DNA from: Betaproteobacteria bacterium
Lineage (GTDB): Bacteria > Pseudomonadota > Gammaproteobacteria > Burkholderiales > Casimicrobiaceae
Assembly: GCA_016717855.1 (NCBI GenBank)
Contig: JADKEV010000012.1
Span: forward strand, 144,721-208,720
DNA length: 64,000 nucleotides
Reading direction: 5' to 3'
Of the stretch, positions 41,879 through 50,711 are shown in pieces. The translations under genes were made by a program, and so were the position numbers. Position 1 is the stretch's first letter; each line of letters begins with the position of its first letter. Below the pieces are notes generated by a model. That model did no database searches. It saw only the letters and a list, made by a program, of their open reading frames with translations, and was not told where the DNA came from.

Positions 41879-41892
41879 TTGACCTGCGTCAA
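41879..41892. promoter_or_regulatory. FNR/FixK-type site TTGACCTGCGTCAA
   Basis: TTGAC-N4-GTCAA lies 80 bases upstream of the translational-machinery gene on the minus strand. Confidence 0.5.
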
Positions 41893-41907
41893 CGGTTCGC
41901 AGGGCGC

Positions 41908-43266
41908 CTACCAGCGCACGGTTTCCATGTGCTCCGGCACGCGGCACCGCCAGTGCAGCGCTTCCTCGACGTGCAGGCGCATCGCGTCCGCGGCCACCGG
42001 CTCGCCATGGGTCACGTATGTCATCTGCGGCGGCCGCGCGAAGCCCTTGAGCCAGCCCAGCATTTCCTGGTAGTCGGCGTGCGACGACAAGGTGGTCAGG
42101 TTGACGATCTCGGCCTTCACCGGCACGTATTCGCCGAACATCTTGACCGCCGGCGCCCCGGCCAGCATCGCGGCGCCGCGCGTGCCCATCGCCTGGTAGC
42201 CGACGAAGAGCACGGTGTTGCGGGCGTCCGGCGCGTACGTTTTCAGGTGATGCAGTACCCGCCCGCCGGTCGCCATGCCGCTCGCCGACACGATGACCTT
42301 GGGCCAGGGGCTGGCGTCGAGGCTGCGCGACTCCTCGACGCTGTTGACGACCTTGGCGACGCCGCGCAATGCCTCGTACTCGGCCACGGAGAGCCGGTGT
42401 TCCCCGGCATGCGCACGGTAGATGTCGGTCGCGTCCGCCGCCATCGGACTGTTCAGGTAGACCGGCAGGTCGGGTATCGCGCCGGCCGCCTTCAACCGCG
42501 ACAAGTAGTAGAGGACCGTCTGCGCCCGTCCGACGGCGAACGATGGAATGATCACCGTGCCTCCGCGCGCCGCGGTCCGCCGTATCGCCTCGCCCAGCAC
42601 CGCCTGCGCGTCGACGGCCTCATGCAGCCGGTCGCCATAGGTCGATTCGATCACCAGCGCGTCCGCCTCGTGGATCGCCTCGGGTGCCTTCATCACCGCG
42701 TCGTGGGGGCGGCCCAGGTCGCCGGAGAAGACCAGCTGCCGGCCGTCGCAACGGATCACGACGGCGGCCGAGCCGAGGATGTGGCCGTTGGGGACCAGCG
42801 TGATCGCCATGCCGTCGGCGAGCTTCTGCTCGCGGTTCATGTCGACCGGGTGCAGCAGGCGCAGCGCCCGCTTGGCGTCGGCGATGGTGTACAGCGGCAG
42901 CGCCGGCGCATGCTTCGAAAAGCCGTGCCGGTTCGCGAAGGCCGCTTCCTCTTCGAGCAGGTGCGCGCTGTCGGGCAGAAGGATGCGGCACAGGTCGCGG
43001 GTGGCGCTGCTGCAGTAGACGCGGCCGCGGAAACCCATCCGCGCGAGCACGGGCAGGTACCCGCTGTGGTCGATGTGCGCATGGGTGAGCACGACGGCGG
43101 CCAGCATCTGCGGCTTGAACGGCGGCGGGTTCCAGTTGCGCAGCCGCAGTTGCTTCAGCCCCTGGAACAGGCCGCAGTCCACCAGCGTCCGCGCGCTCTT
43201 CGTGGTGATCAGGTACTTCGATCCGGTCACCGTCCCGGTCGCGCCCATGAAGGTCAGTCGCAGCAT
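41908..43266 (-). CDS. Metallo-beta-lactamase fold beta-CASP ribonuclease-like protein
   Basis: A 452-residue protein. The zinc motif THAHIDHSG (about residues 60-68) and further ligands (PNGHILGSAA, FSGDLGR) are present. The beta-CASP part has VIESTYGDR, IPSFAVGRAQT, SPMAADAT, VSASGMATGG and the final LSSHADY and THGE. It matches the RNA-specific exonuclease group (CPSF/YSH1-like). It is 17 bases downstream of the Mg2+ ATPase gene, in the same direction, so the two are probably one transcript. In many proteobacteria this gene goes with low-oxygen genes. Confidence 0.92.
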   Translation of the reverse strand: MLRLTFMGATGTVTGSKYLITTKSARTLVDCGLFQGLKQLRLRNWNPPPFKPQMLAAVVLTHAHIDHSGYLPVLARMGFRGRVYCSSATRDLCRILLPDSAHLLEEEAAFANRHGFSKHAPALPLYTIADAKRALRLLHPVDMNREQKLADGMAITLVPNGHILGSAAVVIRCDGRQLVFSGDLGRPHDAVMKAPEAIHEADALVIESTYGDRLHEAVDAQAVLGEAIRRTAARGGTVIIPSFAVGRAQTVLYYLSRLKAAGAIPDLPVYLNSPMAADATDIYRAHAGEHRLSVAEYEALRGVAKVVNSVEESRSLDASPWPKVIVSASGMATGGRVLHHLKTYAPDARNTVLFVGYQAMGTRGAAMLAGAPAVKMFGEYVPVKAEIVNLTTLSSHADYQEMLGWLKGFARPPQMTYVTHGEPVAADAMRLHVEEALHWRCRVPEHMETVRW

Positions 43267-43283
43267 GTGGTCTCCTGTTCGTT

Positions 43284-45902
43284 TCAGATACGGTAGTTCG
43301 AGTCGGGGCGCGGCGCCCGCGCGACAAAGCGCGCGTGAAAGATCCGCTTGACCGTCTCGGCGAGGGCGAGGTAGGCGAGCACCAGCGCCGCCAGCATCGC
43401 CAGGAACTCCACGGGCGGCGCGACGAATCCGAAATAGCCGCCCAGCGGCGTGAACGGCAGCGCGACGCCGGCGGCGACCGTGCCCAGCGCCGCGGCGAGC
43501 ACGAGCAGGCTCGGGCGGCTGGCCCAGGGGCGGCGGCGGGTGCGCAGGACGAAGATGACCAGCACCTGCGTGGCCAGCGACTCGATGAACCAGCCTGTCT
43601 GGAACAGCTTCTCGCCGGCGTCCAGGACCTTGAGCAGGATGTAGAACGTGATGAAGTCGAACAGCGAACTCACCGGGCCCATCGTCCACATGAAATTGCG
43701 CACGTAGCGCATGTCCCAGCGCTGCGGCTTCTGCACGTCCTCGGCGTCGACCTGGTCGAACGGAATCGTCAGTTCCGACAGGTCGTAGAGCACGTTGTTG
43801 AGCAGCACCTGCATCGGCAGCATGGGCAGGAAGGGCAGGAACAGCGCCGCGCCGGCCATGCTGAACATGTTGCCGAAGTTGGAGCTGGTCCCCATCAGGA
43901 TGTACTTGCGGATGTTGCCGAACGTGCGCCGGCCCTCGCGGACGCCGGCGCGCAGCGCATCGAGGTCGTGGCGCAGCAGGATGATGTCGGCGGCCTCCCT
44001 GGCCACGTCGACCGCGGTGTCCACCGACAGGCCCACGTCGGCCGCATGCAGCGCGGGCGCGTCGTTGATGCCGTCACCGAGGTAGCCGACGACATGGCCG
44101 CGCGCCCGCAGCGCGGCGATGATCCGGTTCTTCTGCGCCGGACTGACCCGGCAGAACAGGTTGGTGCGGCCGACCCGGGCGCGCAGCGCCGGCTCGTCCA
44201 GCTGCGTCATCTCGCTGCCGGTGAGCACGCCGCGGACCGTGACGCCGAGCTCGCGGCACACGTGCGCCGTCACCTGCTCGCTGTCGCCGGTCAGGATGGT
44301 GACCGCCACGCCCTGCGCGGCGAGATCGCGCAGCGCCTGCCCCGCCGAGGCCTTGGGCGGATCGCTGAAGGCCAGGAAGCCGGCGAAAGTCAGCGCGGAC
44401 TCGTCGTCGAGCACGGCATGCGCGTGATCGCGGCCGACTTCCTTCCACGCGACCGCCAGCACCCGCAAGCCGTCGCCCTCCAGCGCACGGCGTCGCGCTT
44501 CCACGCGCGCGCGGCCGGCGCGGTCGAGCGGACTCGTTCCCTCCGCGTTGCCGGTGCAAGCCGACACGGACAGGATTTCTTCCGGCGCCCCCTTGGCGAT
44601 CAGCCACCGCCGCTCGCCGTCGTCGACCAGCACCGAAACGCGGCGGCGCTCGAAGTCGAACGGGACCTCGTCGACCTTGGTCCACGCCGCCGGATCGAAG
44701 CTGCGCGCCGCGGTGATCGCGTCGTCGAGCGGGCTCTTCAGGCCGGACTCAAAATGGCTGTTGATCCAGCCGAGCATCAGCACCTGGTCGCTGGCGGCGC
44801 CCGCCGCGTCCACATGCCGTTCGAGCCTGATCGCGCCTTCGGTCAGCGTGCCGGTCTTGTCGGTGCACAGCACGTCCATCGCGCCCAGGTTCTGGATCGC
44901 GATCAGGCGCTTGACGATCACGTCCTGCTTCGCCATCCGCAGCGCGCCCCGGGACAGGGTCACCGACACGACCATGGGCAGCAACTCGGGGGTGAGGCCC
45001 ACCGCCAGCGCGATGGCGAACAGGAACGAATCCAGCCACGGCTTGTGCGTGAGCGTGTTCGCGAACAGCACGAACAGGACCATGAAGAACGTCAGCCGCA
45101 CGATCAGCATGCCGAAGCGGTGGATGCCGATCTCGAAGGCGTTGGGCGGCGGCGGCCGCGACACCTGGTCCGCGATGCCGCCCAGCATGGTCGCGGGACC
45201 CGTCCGGCAGATCAGCAGTTGCCCCATCCCGCTGACCACGTAGGAGCCCATGAACAGCGCATTGACCGCCTGCGCCGCTTCGGTCGCGGCGCCCGGCAGG
45301 TCGACGGCCTGCTTTTCGACCGGGAAGGACTCGCCGGTGAGCATCGACTGGTTGACGAACAAGTCCTTCGCATCGAGCACCCGGCCGTCCGCCGGCACCA
45401 GGTCCCCGGCGGACAGCAGGACGATGTCTCCCGGGACGATGTCCGCCGCAGGCAGCGTGCGCTTCCCGCCGTCGCGGATGACGCTGGCGTTGACGCGGAC
45501 CCGCAGGCGCAGCGTCTTCGCCGCGGCGTCGGCCCGATACTCCTGGACGAAATCGAGCGCGACGCTCATCACGACCATCGTGGCGATGATCACGAAGCTG
45601 GCGACGTCGCCGGTGAATCCCGCGATCGCGCTGGCGACCAGCAGGATGAGCACCAGCGGGTTGAGGAACTTCCGGCCGAGCTGGACCCAGACGCTCCAGG
45701 CGCCCGCAGCGCCCAGGGTGTTGGGGCCCTGCCGCCGCAGCCGCGCGCGCGCCTCCGCGGTCGCGAGGCCGGCGCCGTGCGCGCCCAGTTCCGCCAACAA
45801 CGCGTCGCGCGTTGTCAGCCACCAGGCGTCCGGCGCTGCGCCGGCGCGGGGGGCGGCGGCTGGCGGGGCGGGGCGGTGGTTTGGTGCGCTCTTTGGTGGC
45901 AT
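43284..45902 (-). CDS. mgtA: Magnesium-translocating P-type ATPase
   Basis: An 872-residue P3B-type ATPase for Mg2+ import. The phosphorylated Asp is in CTDKTGTLT (about residue 347). Other motifs: LTGES (about 187), TGDSEQVTA (about 539) and GDGINDAP (about 605). N-terminal and C-terminal membrane helices are of the MgtA/MgtB kind (IALAVGLTPELLPMVVS). The start MPPKSAP at 45902 lacks a clear ribosome site but is the only one that leaves the promoter-like region intact. No Mg-sensing leader was seen; an FNR-like site (45966) lies upstream. Confidence 0.92.
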   Translation of the reverse strand: MPPKSAPNHRPAPPAAAPRAGAAPDAWWLTTRDALLAELGAHGAGLATAEARARLRRQGPNTLGAAGAWSVWVQLGRKFLNPLVLILLVASAIAGFTGDVASFVIIATMVVMSVALDFVQEYRADAAAKTLRLRVRVNASVIRDGGKRTLPAADIVPGDIVLLSAGDLVPADGRVLDAKDLFVNQSMLTGESFPVEKQAVDLPGAATEAAQAVNALFMGSYVVSGMGQLLICRTGPATMLGGIADQVSRPPPPNAFEIGIHRFGMLIVRLTFFMVLFVLFANTLTHKPWLDSFLFAIALAVGLTPELLPMVVSVTLSRGALRMAKQDVIVKRLIAIQNLGAMDVLCTDKTGTLTEGAIRLERHVDAAGAASDQVLMLGWINSHFESGLKSPLDDAITAARSFDPAAWTKVDEVPFDFERRRVSVLVDDGERRWLIAKGAPEEILSVSACTGNAEGTSPLDRAGRARVEARRRALEGDGLRVLAVAWKEVGRDHAHAVLDDESALTFAGFLAFSDPPKASAGQALRDLAAQGVAVTILTGDSEQVTAHVCRELGVTVRGVLTGSEMTQLDEPALRARVGRTNLFCRVSPAQKNRIIAALRARGHVVGYLGDGINDAPALHAADVGLSVDTAVDVAREAADIILLRHDLDALRAGVREGRRTFGNIRKYILMGTSSNFGNMFSMAGAALFLPFLPMLPMQVLLNNVLYDLSELTIPFDQVDAEDVQKPQRWDMRYVRNFMWTMGPVSSLFDFITFYILLKVLDAGEKLFQTGWFIESLATQVLVIFVLRTRRRPWASRPSLLVLAAALGTVAAGVALPFTPLGGYFGFVAPPVEFLAMLAALVLAYLALAETVKRIFHARFVARAPRPDSNYRI

Positions 45903-45965
45903 GGGTTGCGCCGCCGGGACCCATCCGGCAGCCGTTCCAGAATACGCGGGAATCCTGTTGCGCGC

Positions 45966-45979
45966 TTGCGGCAGGTCAA
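45966..45979. promoter_or_regulatory. FixK/FNR-like site TTGCGGCAGGTCAA
   Basis: It lies 64 bases before the Mg2+ ATPase start on the minus strand. One half is TTGCG, as often in FixK boxes, and the other is the exact GTCAA. Confidence 0.35.
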
Positions 45980-46012
45980 GCGGCGGCCCGGCGTTGTTGG
46001 CGCGGCAGGAGC

Positions 46013-46249
46013 GGGCTGGCGTTCTTCTTCGCCCCGCAGGGCGCGGGCCGGCTGCGCTGGCCGCTGATCGGCAGCTTCGTCCGGCTGGGCGTGGCGCTCG
46101 CCGGTGGCGCGCTGGCGGTGGCGCAGCAGTCGCTGGCGGCGCTGTATGGTGTAATCGGGCTGTCCTTCCTGGTCTACGCGCTGGTGCCGGGGATTGCGTT
46201 CCGTCTTGGCGCATGGGCGCCGGACCACGGCAACAGGGCGCGCGGATAA
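46013..46249 (+). pseudogene. Remnant of a MATE-family efflux gene (3' end only)
   Basis: The frame from about 46013 to the TAA at 46247-46249 reads like the last 78 residues of a MATE transporter: GLAFFFAPQGAGRLRWPLIG followed by two hydrophobic helices and FRLGAW. Upstream of 46013 the similarity stops abruptly at Arg-rich nonsense, and there is no start codon or ribosome site. It lies directly between the Mg2+ ATPase promoter region and yaeQ (3 bases before its start). A deletion removed the rest of the gene. Confidence 0.55.
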
Positions 46250-46252
46250 CGC

Positions 46253-46801
46253 ATGGCACTCAAATCAACCATCTGCAAGGCGACGCTGCAAGTCGCGGAC
46301 ATGGACCGGCACTACTACGCCGACCACGCGCTGACGATTGCCCGCCATCCCTCGGAAACCGACGAGCGGATGATGATCCGCTGCCTCGCCTTTGCACTCA
46401 ACGCCGGCGAGTCGCTGGAATTCGGCAAAGGCCTCTCCGACGCCGACGAACCCGATCTGTGGCAGCGCGACCTGACCGGTTCGATCGGGTTGTGGATCGA
46501 GGTCGGCCAGCCCGACGAAAAGCGCATCCTGCGCGCCTGCGGCCGCGCCGACCGGGTGCAGGTCTATGCGTACAGCCATAGCGCGGCATTGTGGTGGAAG
46601 CCGCTGGCGCCGCGGCTGGAACGCACGCGGAACCTCACCGTGATCGCCATTGCGGCGCCGGTTTCGGCCGCACTCGCCAAACTGGCCGGGCGCGCGATGG
46701 ACCTGCAGTGCACATTGCACGAGGGCGAGATCTGGATGCGCGACAAGAACAGCGCGGTGCAGGTGGAACTGCGCACGCTGCTGGCGCCACCCGCGCGGTG
46801 A
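46253..46801 (+). CDS. yaeQ: YaeQ family protein
   Basis: A 182-residue protein. It shows the whole family: MALKSTICKATLQVADMDRH at the start, HPSETDERMMIRCLAFAL, LWIEVGQPDEKRILRACGRA and DLQCTLHEGEIWM near the end. YaeQ has a PD-(D/E)xK nuclease-like fold (E and Q/K of IEVGQPDEKR) with unsettled function; it was once described as an RfaH suppressor. The ATG follows the MATE remnant by three bases, and no strong ribosome site is seen. Confidence 0.9.
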   Translation: MALKSTICKATLQVADMDRHYYADHALTIARHPSETDERMMIRCLAFALNAGESLEFGKGLSDADEPDLWQRDLTGSIGLWIEVGQPDEKRILRACGRADRVQVYAYSHSAALWWKPLAPRLERTRNLTVIAIAAPVSAALAKLAGRAMDLQCTLHEGEIWMRDKNSAVQVELRTLLAPPAR

Positions 46802-47051
46802 GCCGGGGCCGCCGGGTACGCGCACTCCGGCAGCGCGGCCAAGCCGCGCCGGATCCACGCCGGCATCGCCGAAGCCGCGCTGGCGATGGATGCGTAGAAG
46901 TTCGAAGGTGGCTGAGGCTTTTGCGCCACAGCGGCCAGCCGTCGGGGTGGCGCCCCGGTGCGCCGCGCCGGCAGGGACTGACTCAGCATTGCTTCCGGAA
47001 TATACTTGGATCGAGCACTTTCCGGATCGGTCCGTTGCGGAGGCGACAATC

Positions 47052-50000
47052 ATGTTCAGGCGACTGGCAGCGCTGGTTTTTCTTGGTCTGACCGGGGCAG
47101 GCGGGGCGTTCGCGCAGGTCTTCCCGACTTGCTCGATCGACAATAACTTTGCCGGCGTGTTCAACGGATCGCCAGGTGGCTATACGGTGACTGTCAGCCC
47201 CAATGCCGTCGGAACGCTGCGCCAGAACTGCACCGCTCCGATCAACAGCTACAACTGGAGCCCCGGTAACATCCAGACGCCGCAGATCCAGGTGACCGCG
47301 CCAGGCACGCCCGGCAATTCGGTGCAGTACACGTTGACCGGGTGTGACTCGAACACGTTCAACTGCTTCGACCCGGTGACCATCACCATCGCGGTCGCCA
47401 GCCCGCTCGCGCCGGACTGCGCGCTCTCTGCTTCCCCCAACCCGGCCCTGTCGGGCCAGACGGTCAACTTCACAGCGTCCTGCAATTCCGGATTGCCGCC
47501 TCCCGCGCAGATCGGTTACACGGATCTGAACGGCGTCGTGCGGTTTGCGACGTCGCTGAGCTTCACCGACGTCGCGCCGGCCGTGAACTCCCAGAGCGTG
47601 CGCAATGTCTTCTATCAGGCGATCGCCGCGGGCGGCGCGCACGGCCCCGAGCACGTGCTCGCGGTGACCATCCTGCCCGTCTCCGCCGCGCAGCCGCCGT
47701 CCAACTGCACGCTGACGGCGGCGCCGAACCCGTTGCTGCTGGGCGCCTCGACCTTGCTGACTGCCGCATGCACCAGCGGCGGCGCCGCGACCAGCTATAC
47801 CTTCCTCGACGCCAATCTAAGCCCGCTGCAGACCGGGGCCGGCAACACGCTCAGCGTGACGCCGCCCACGGTGGGAACGCACACGTACGTCGTGCGCGCC
47901 AGCAACGCCGGCGGCCAGGCGCCGTCGGCAGCGGTGCAGGTCGTCGTGACGGCCGTGGCGCCCAGTGGCTGCACATTGAACGCGGCGCCGAACCCGATCG
48001 TCATCGGCGCGACGACGACACTGACCGGCCAGTGCACGGGCGGCGGCGCGGCGACCTCGTACGCGTTCACTTATCCCGACGGCTCGGTGCTGAATCAGAC
48101 CTCGCCGGTGCTCAGCGTGACGCCGCCGACGGTGGGCACGCACACGATCACGATGGTGGCGTCGAACCCGGCGGGCAGCGCGCCCGCGGCGTCGGTCGGC
48201 ATCGTTGTCCTGGCGGTGAGCTGCAGCATCGGCGCTTCGCAGCCCAATCCGGTGCCGCGCAACACGCCGGTGACGCTGACCGCCACCTGCAACAATCAGC
48301 CCGTCACCTACGCGTGGAGCACGGCGGCGGGTCCGGTCCCGGGCGGCACTGGTCCCAGCGTAACAGTCACGCCGTCCGCGACGACGGCGTACACGGTCGT
48401 GGCGAGCAACGCCAGCACGCAATTCCCGGTCACCGCGACCGGCACGTACACGGTCGTCGTCTCCAGCGCCAGTGCGATCGCCGCCGTCGCCGGCGGGCCG
48501 CTGACCGGCATTCCGGGCCGGCCGCTGTCGCGCGCCCTGCAGGTGCGGGTGAGCGACGCCGCAGGCAGTCCCGTGGCGGGCGAACTGGTCAACTGGAGCG
48601 TCGTCAATCCGGGATCGAGCCCCGGCAGCTTCGGCGCCAACCCGTCCGTGGCCACCGATGCGCAGGGCCTGACCAGCAACACCTTCACTATGGGCGCCGA
48701 CACCGGCGGGCGCACGCTGCGCGCTTGCCTGGCCGCGTTGCCGGCGGTGTGCGTGGACTTCCCGGTCTTGCCCGGGGCCAGCGCGATCGCCTCGATCGTC
48801 GGGGCGACGATCACCGGCGCGCCGGGCCGGCCGTTGTCCTCCGAACTGCAGGTGCGGGTGGGCGACCAGTCGGGCGCGCCGGTGGCGGGCGAACTGGTCA
48901 ACTGGAGCGTGGTGAATCCCGGCCCAAGCCCGGGGACGTTCGCTTCCAATCCGTCGGCGCCGAGCGATGCGCAGGGCATCGCCCGCAACACGTTCACCAT
49001 GGGTAACGATGCGGGCGGGCGCACGCTGCGCGCGTGCCTGAATTCGCTGCCCTCGGTGTGCACGGACTTCCAGGTGGTGCCCGGCGCGGCCGGACTGGTG
49101 GCGATCGCCGGCACGCCGCTGGTCGGCGCGCCGGGCCAGCCCCTGACGCGCGACCTGCAGGTGCGCGCAAGCGACGCGCAGGGCAATCCGGTGCCGCAGG
49201 AAATCGTCAACTGGAGCGTGGTCAGTCCCGGCGCCAGCCCCGGTACATTCGCCGCCAATCCGTCGGCGCCGACCAACGCGCAAGGTCTCACCAGCAATGC
49301 GTTCACGATGGGCAACGATGCCGGCGGGCGGACGCTGCGCGCCTGTCTCGCGGCGCAGCCATTGGTCTGCGCGGACTTCGTGGTCCGTTCGCTGAACGCG
49401 GCGGTCGAACGGCCGGCGTCGAAGATCATGGCGCCGCTGGTGGAGACGGCGCTGGGCACGCCGCTGGCGCAGTTGCAGAACGTGCGTTTCCGGCTGGAGC
49501 AACTGCGGTTGCGCCGCAATCCGGCGGTGCTCGAGGCATTGCGCGTGCGCGTCGCGGGACAGTCGCTGCCGTCGCTGAGCGCGTTTGCGCTGACGCCGCT
49601 GGACAAGAACGGCAAGCCGGTGCCGCAACGCGGCGGCGGCGCCGCGGCCGACGACCCGTTCGAGCGGCTGGGCGCGTTTGTCAACGGCGACCTCGAGTTC
49701 GGGAAGCAGTCGAAGAATGGCACGCACAGCGGCTTTGACCTGAACACCCGCGGCCTGACCGCCGGGGCCGATTACCGGCTGCCGGGCGACAGCGTGGTTG
49801 GCGTTGCGGCCGGGTACATGCATGCGAGCGCCGACCTGACCGAGGCCGGCGGCAGCCAGGGCGCGAGCGGCTACAGTTTCTCGGCCTATGGCAGCTTCGT
49901 GCCCATGCCCGGCGCGTACGTCGACGTGATCGCGCACGCCGGGACCAACAAGTACGACACCCGGCGGCGCGAGGTCACCGATGCCGGCTCGGCGGTCGAC

Positions 50001-50501
50001 TACGACAGCAACACGCGCGGCAACCAGTACGCGCTGGCGATCACCGCCGGCGCCGACATCAATCGCGGGCCGCTGACGATGAATCCGTACCTGCGCATGG
50101 ACTACGTGAACGCGAAGATCAATGCGTTCAGCGAGACGGGCGACGACGGCGCGATCCGCATCGGCGACCTCGACCTGAAGCAGACTGTGCTTACGCTGGG
50201 CGGGCAGGTCAGCTACGCGATGAGCACGAGCTGGGGCGTGCTGCTGCCCAACGCGCGCCTGGAGTTGCAGCGGCGGCTCCAGGGCGATGGCCGCAACGTC
50301 ACCGCGCAGCTGGTCGCCGACGGCGCCGTCAATGCCCAGGTCGCGATCGAGAACGCCGACAAGGACTACGGCAACGTCTCGGTCGGCTTCTCGGCGGTGT
50401 TGCCGGGCGGGGTCAGCGGCTTCGCCAACTACGAGCGGCTGTTCGGCCGCGACGGCTACCGGAATTCGAAATACACGGTGGGCGTGCGCTTCGAGTTCTG
50501 A
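47052..50501 (+). CDS. Autotransporter with Ig-like repeats and C-terminal beta-barrel
   Basis: A 1149-residue surface protein starting at 47052 (GGAGG upstream) with signal peptide AALVFLGLTGAGGAFAQ. Residues about 120-470 are repeated Ig/PKD-type domains of about 85-90 residues (PPTVGTHTYVVRASNAGG and similar) with paired Cys. Three near-identical units of about 101 residues follow (48480-49386), each with VAGELVNWSVVNPG or close variant and TMGNDAGGRTLRACL, of Big/invasin type. A linker leads to a barrel of about 260 residues starting near NGDLEFGKQSKNGTHSGFDL and ending VGVRFEF with the terminal Phe needed for outer-membrane insertion. Probably an adhesin. Confidence 0.9.
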   Translation: MFRRLAALVFLGLTGAGGAFAQVFPTCSIDNNFAGVFNGSPGGYTVTVSPNAVGTLRQNCTAPINSYNWSPGNIQTPQIQVTAPGTPGNSVQYTLTGCDSNTFNCFDPVTITIAVASPLAPDCALSASPNPALSGQTVNFTASCNSGLPPPAQIGYTDLNGVVRFATSLSFTDVAPAVNSQSVRNVFYQAIAAGGAHGPEHVLAVTILPVSAAQPPSNCTLTAAPNPLLLGASTLLTAACTSGGAATSYTFLDANLSPLQTGAGNTLSVTPPTVGTHTYVVRASNAGGQAPSAAVQVVVTAVAPSGCTLNAAPNPIVIGATTTLTGQCTGGGAATSYAFTYPDGSVLNQTSPVLSVTPPTVGTHTITMVASNPAGSAPAASVGIVVLAVSCSIGASQPNPVPRNTPVTLTATCNNQPVTYAWSTAAGPVPGGTGPSVTVTPSATTAYTVVASNASTQFPVTATGTYTVVVSSASAIAAVAGGPLTGIPGRPLSRALQVRVSDAAGSPVAGELVNWSVVNPGSSPGSFGANPSVATDAQGLTSNTFTMGADTGGRTLRACLAALPAVCVDFPVLPGASAIASIVGATITGAPGRPLSSELQVRVGDQSGAPVAGELVNWSVVNPGPSPGTFASNPSAPSDAQGIARNTFTMGNDAGGRTLRACLNSLPSVCTDFQVVPGAAGLVAIAGTPLVGAPGQPLTRDLQVRASDAQGNPVPQEIVNWSVVSPGASPGTFAANPSAPTNAQGLTSNAFTMGNDAGGRTLRACLAAQPLVCADFVVRSLNAAVERPASKIMAPLVETALGTPLAQLQNVRFRLEQLRLRRNPAVLEALRVRVAGQSLPSLSAFALTPLDKNGKPVPQRGGGAAADDPFERLGAFVNGDLEFGKQSKNGTHSGFDLNTRGLTAGADYRLPGDSVVGVAAGYMHASADLTEAGGSQGASGYSFSAYGSFVPMPGAYVDVIAHAGTNKYDTRRREVTDAGSAVDYDSNTRGNQYALAITAGADINRGPLTMNPYLRMDYVNAKINAFSETGDDGAIRIGDLDLKQTVLTLGGQVSYAMSTSWGVLLPNARLELQRRLQGDGRNVTAQLVADGAVNAQVAIENADKDYGNVSVGFSAVLPGGVSGFANYERLFGRDGYRNSKYTVGVRFEF

Positions 50502-50531
50502 GGTTGGAAGGCGCGGTGGCATGCGGCGGCC

Positions 50532-50678
50532 GTAGGATGGGTGGAGCGCAGCGATACCCATCGCGTTCCGTCGCACGACACCGGTCGGCAGGCACGGCAC
50601 GGAATTTCGCCACGGCAACCGTTGATTGCTGCTCTTCGAACGCCCATGATGGGTATCGCTGCGCTCCACCCATCCTAC
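50532..50678. repeat. MITE-like element E
   Basis: The left end is at 50532-50562 and the inverted right end at 50648-50678. The interior resembles that of element C in part (TTTCGCC and CAACCGTTG in the same order). It sits between the convergent autotransporter and MFS genes. Confidence 0.82.
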
Positions 50679-50711
50679 GGAATTTTTCGGATCAACACGG
50701 AGTTCAGTGCG

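Noticed and set aside
45902..46012. Mg2+-sensing leader or riboswitch before mgtA
   Set aside because: The leader is about 100 bases, with no recognisable stem set or proline-rich leader peptide.
46802..47051. Possible coding remnant before the autotransporter (frame ending IHAGIAEAALAMDA)
   Set aside because: It has no start codon, no ribosome site and no family match; too short to support.
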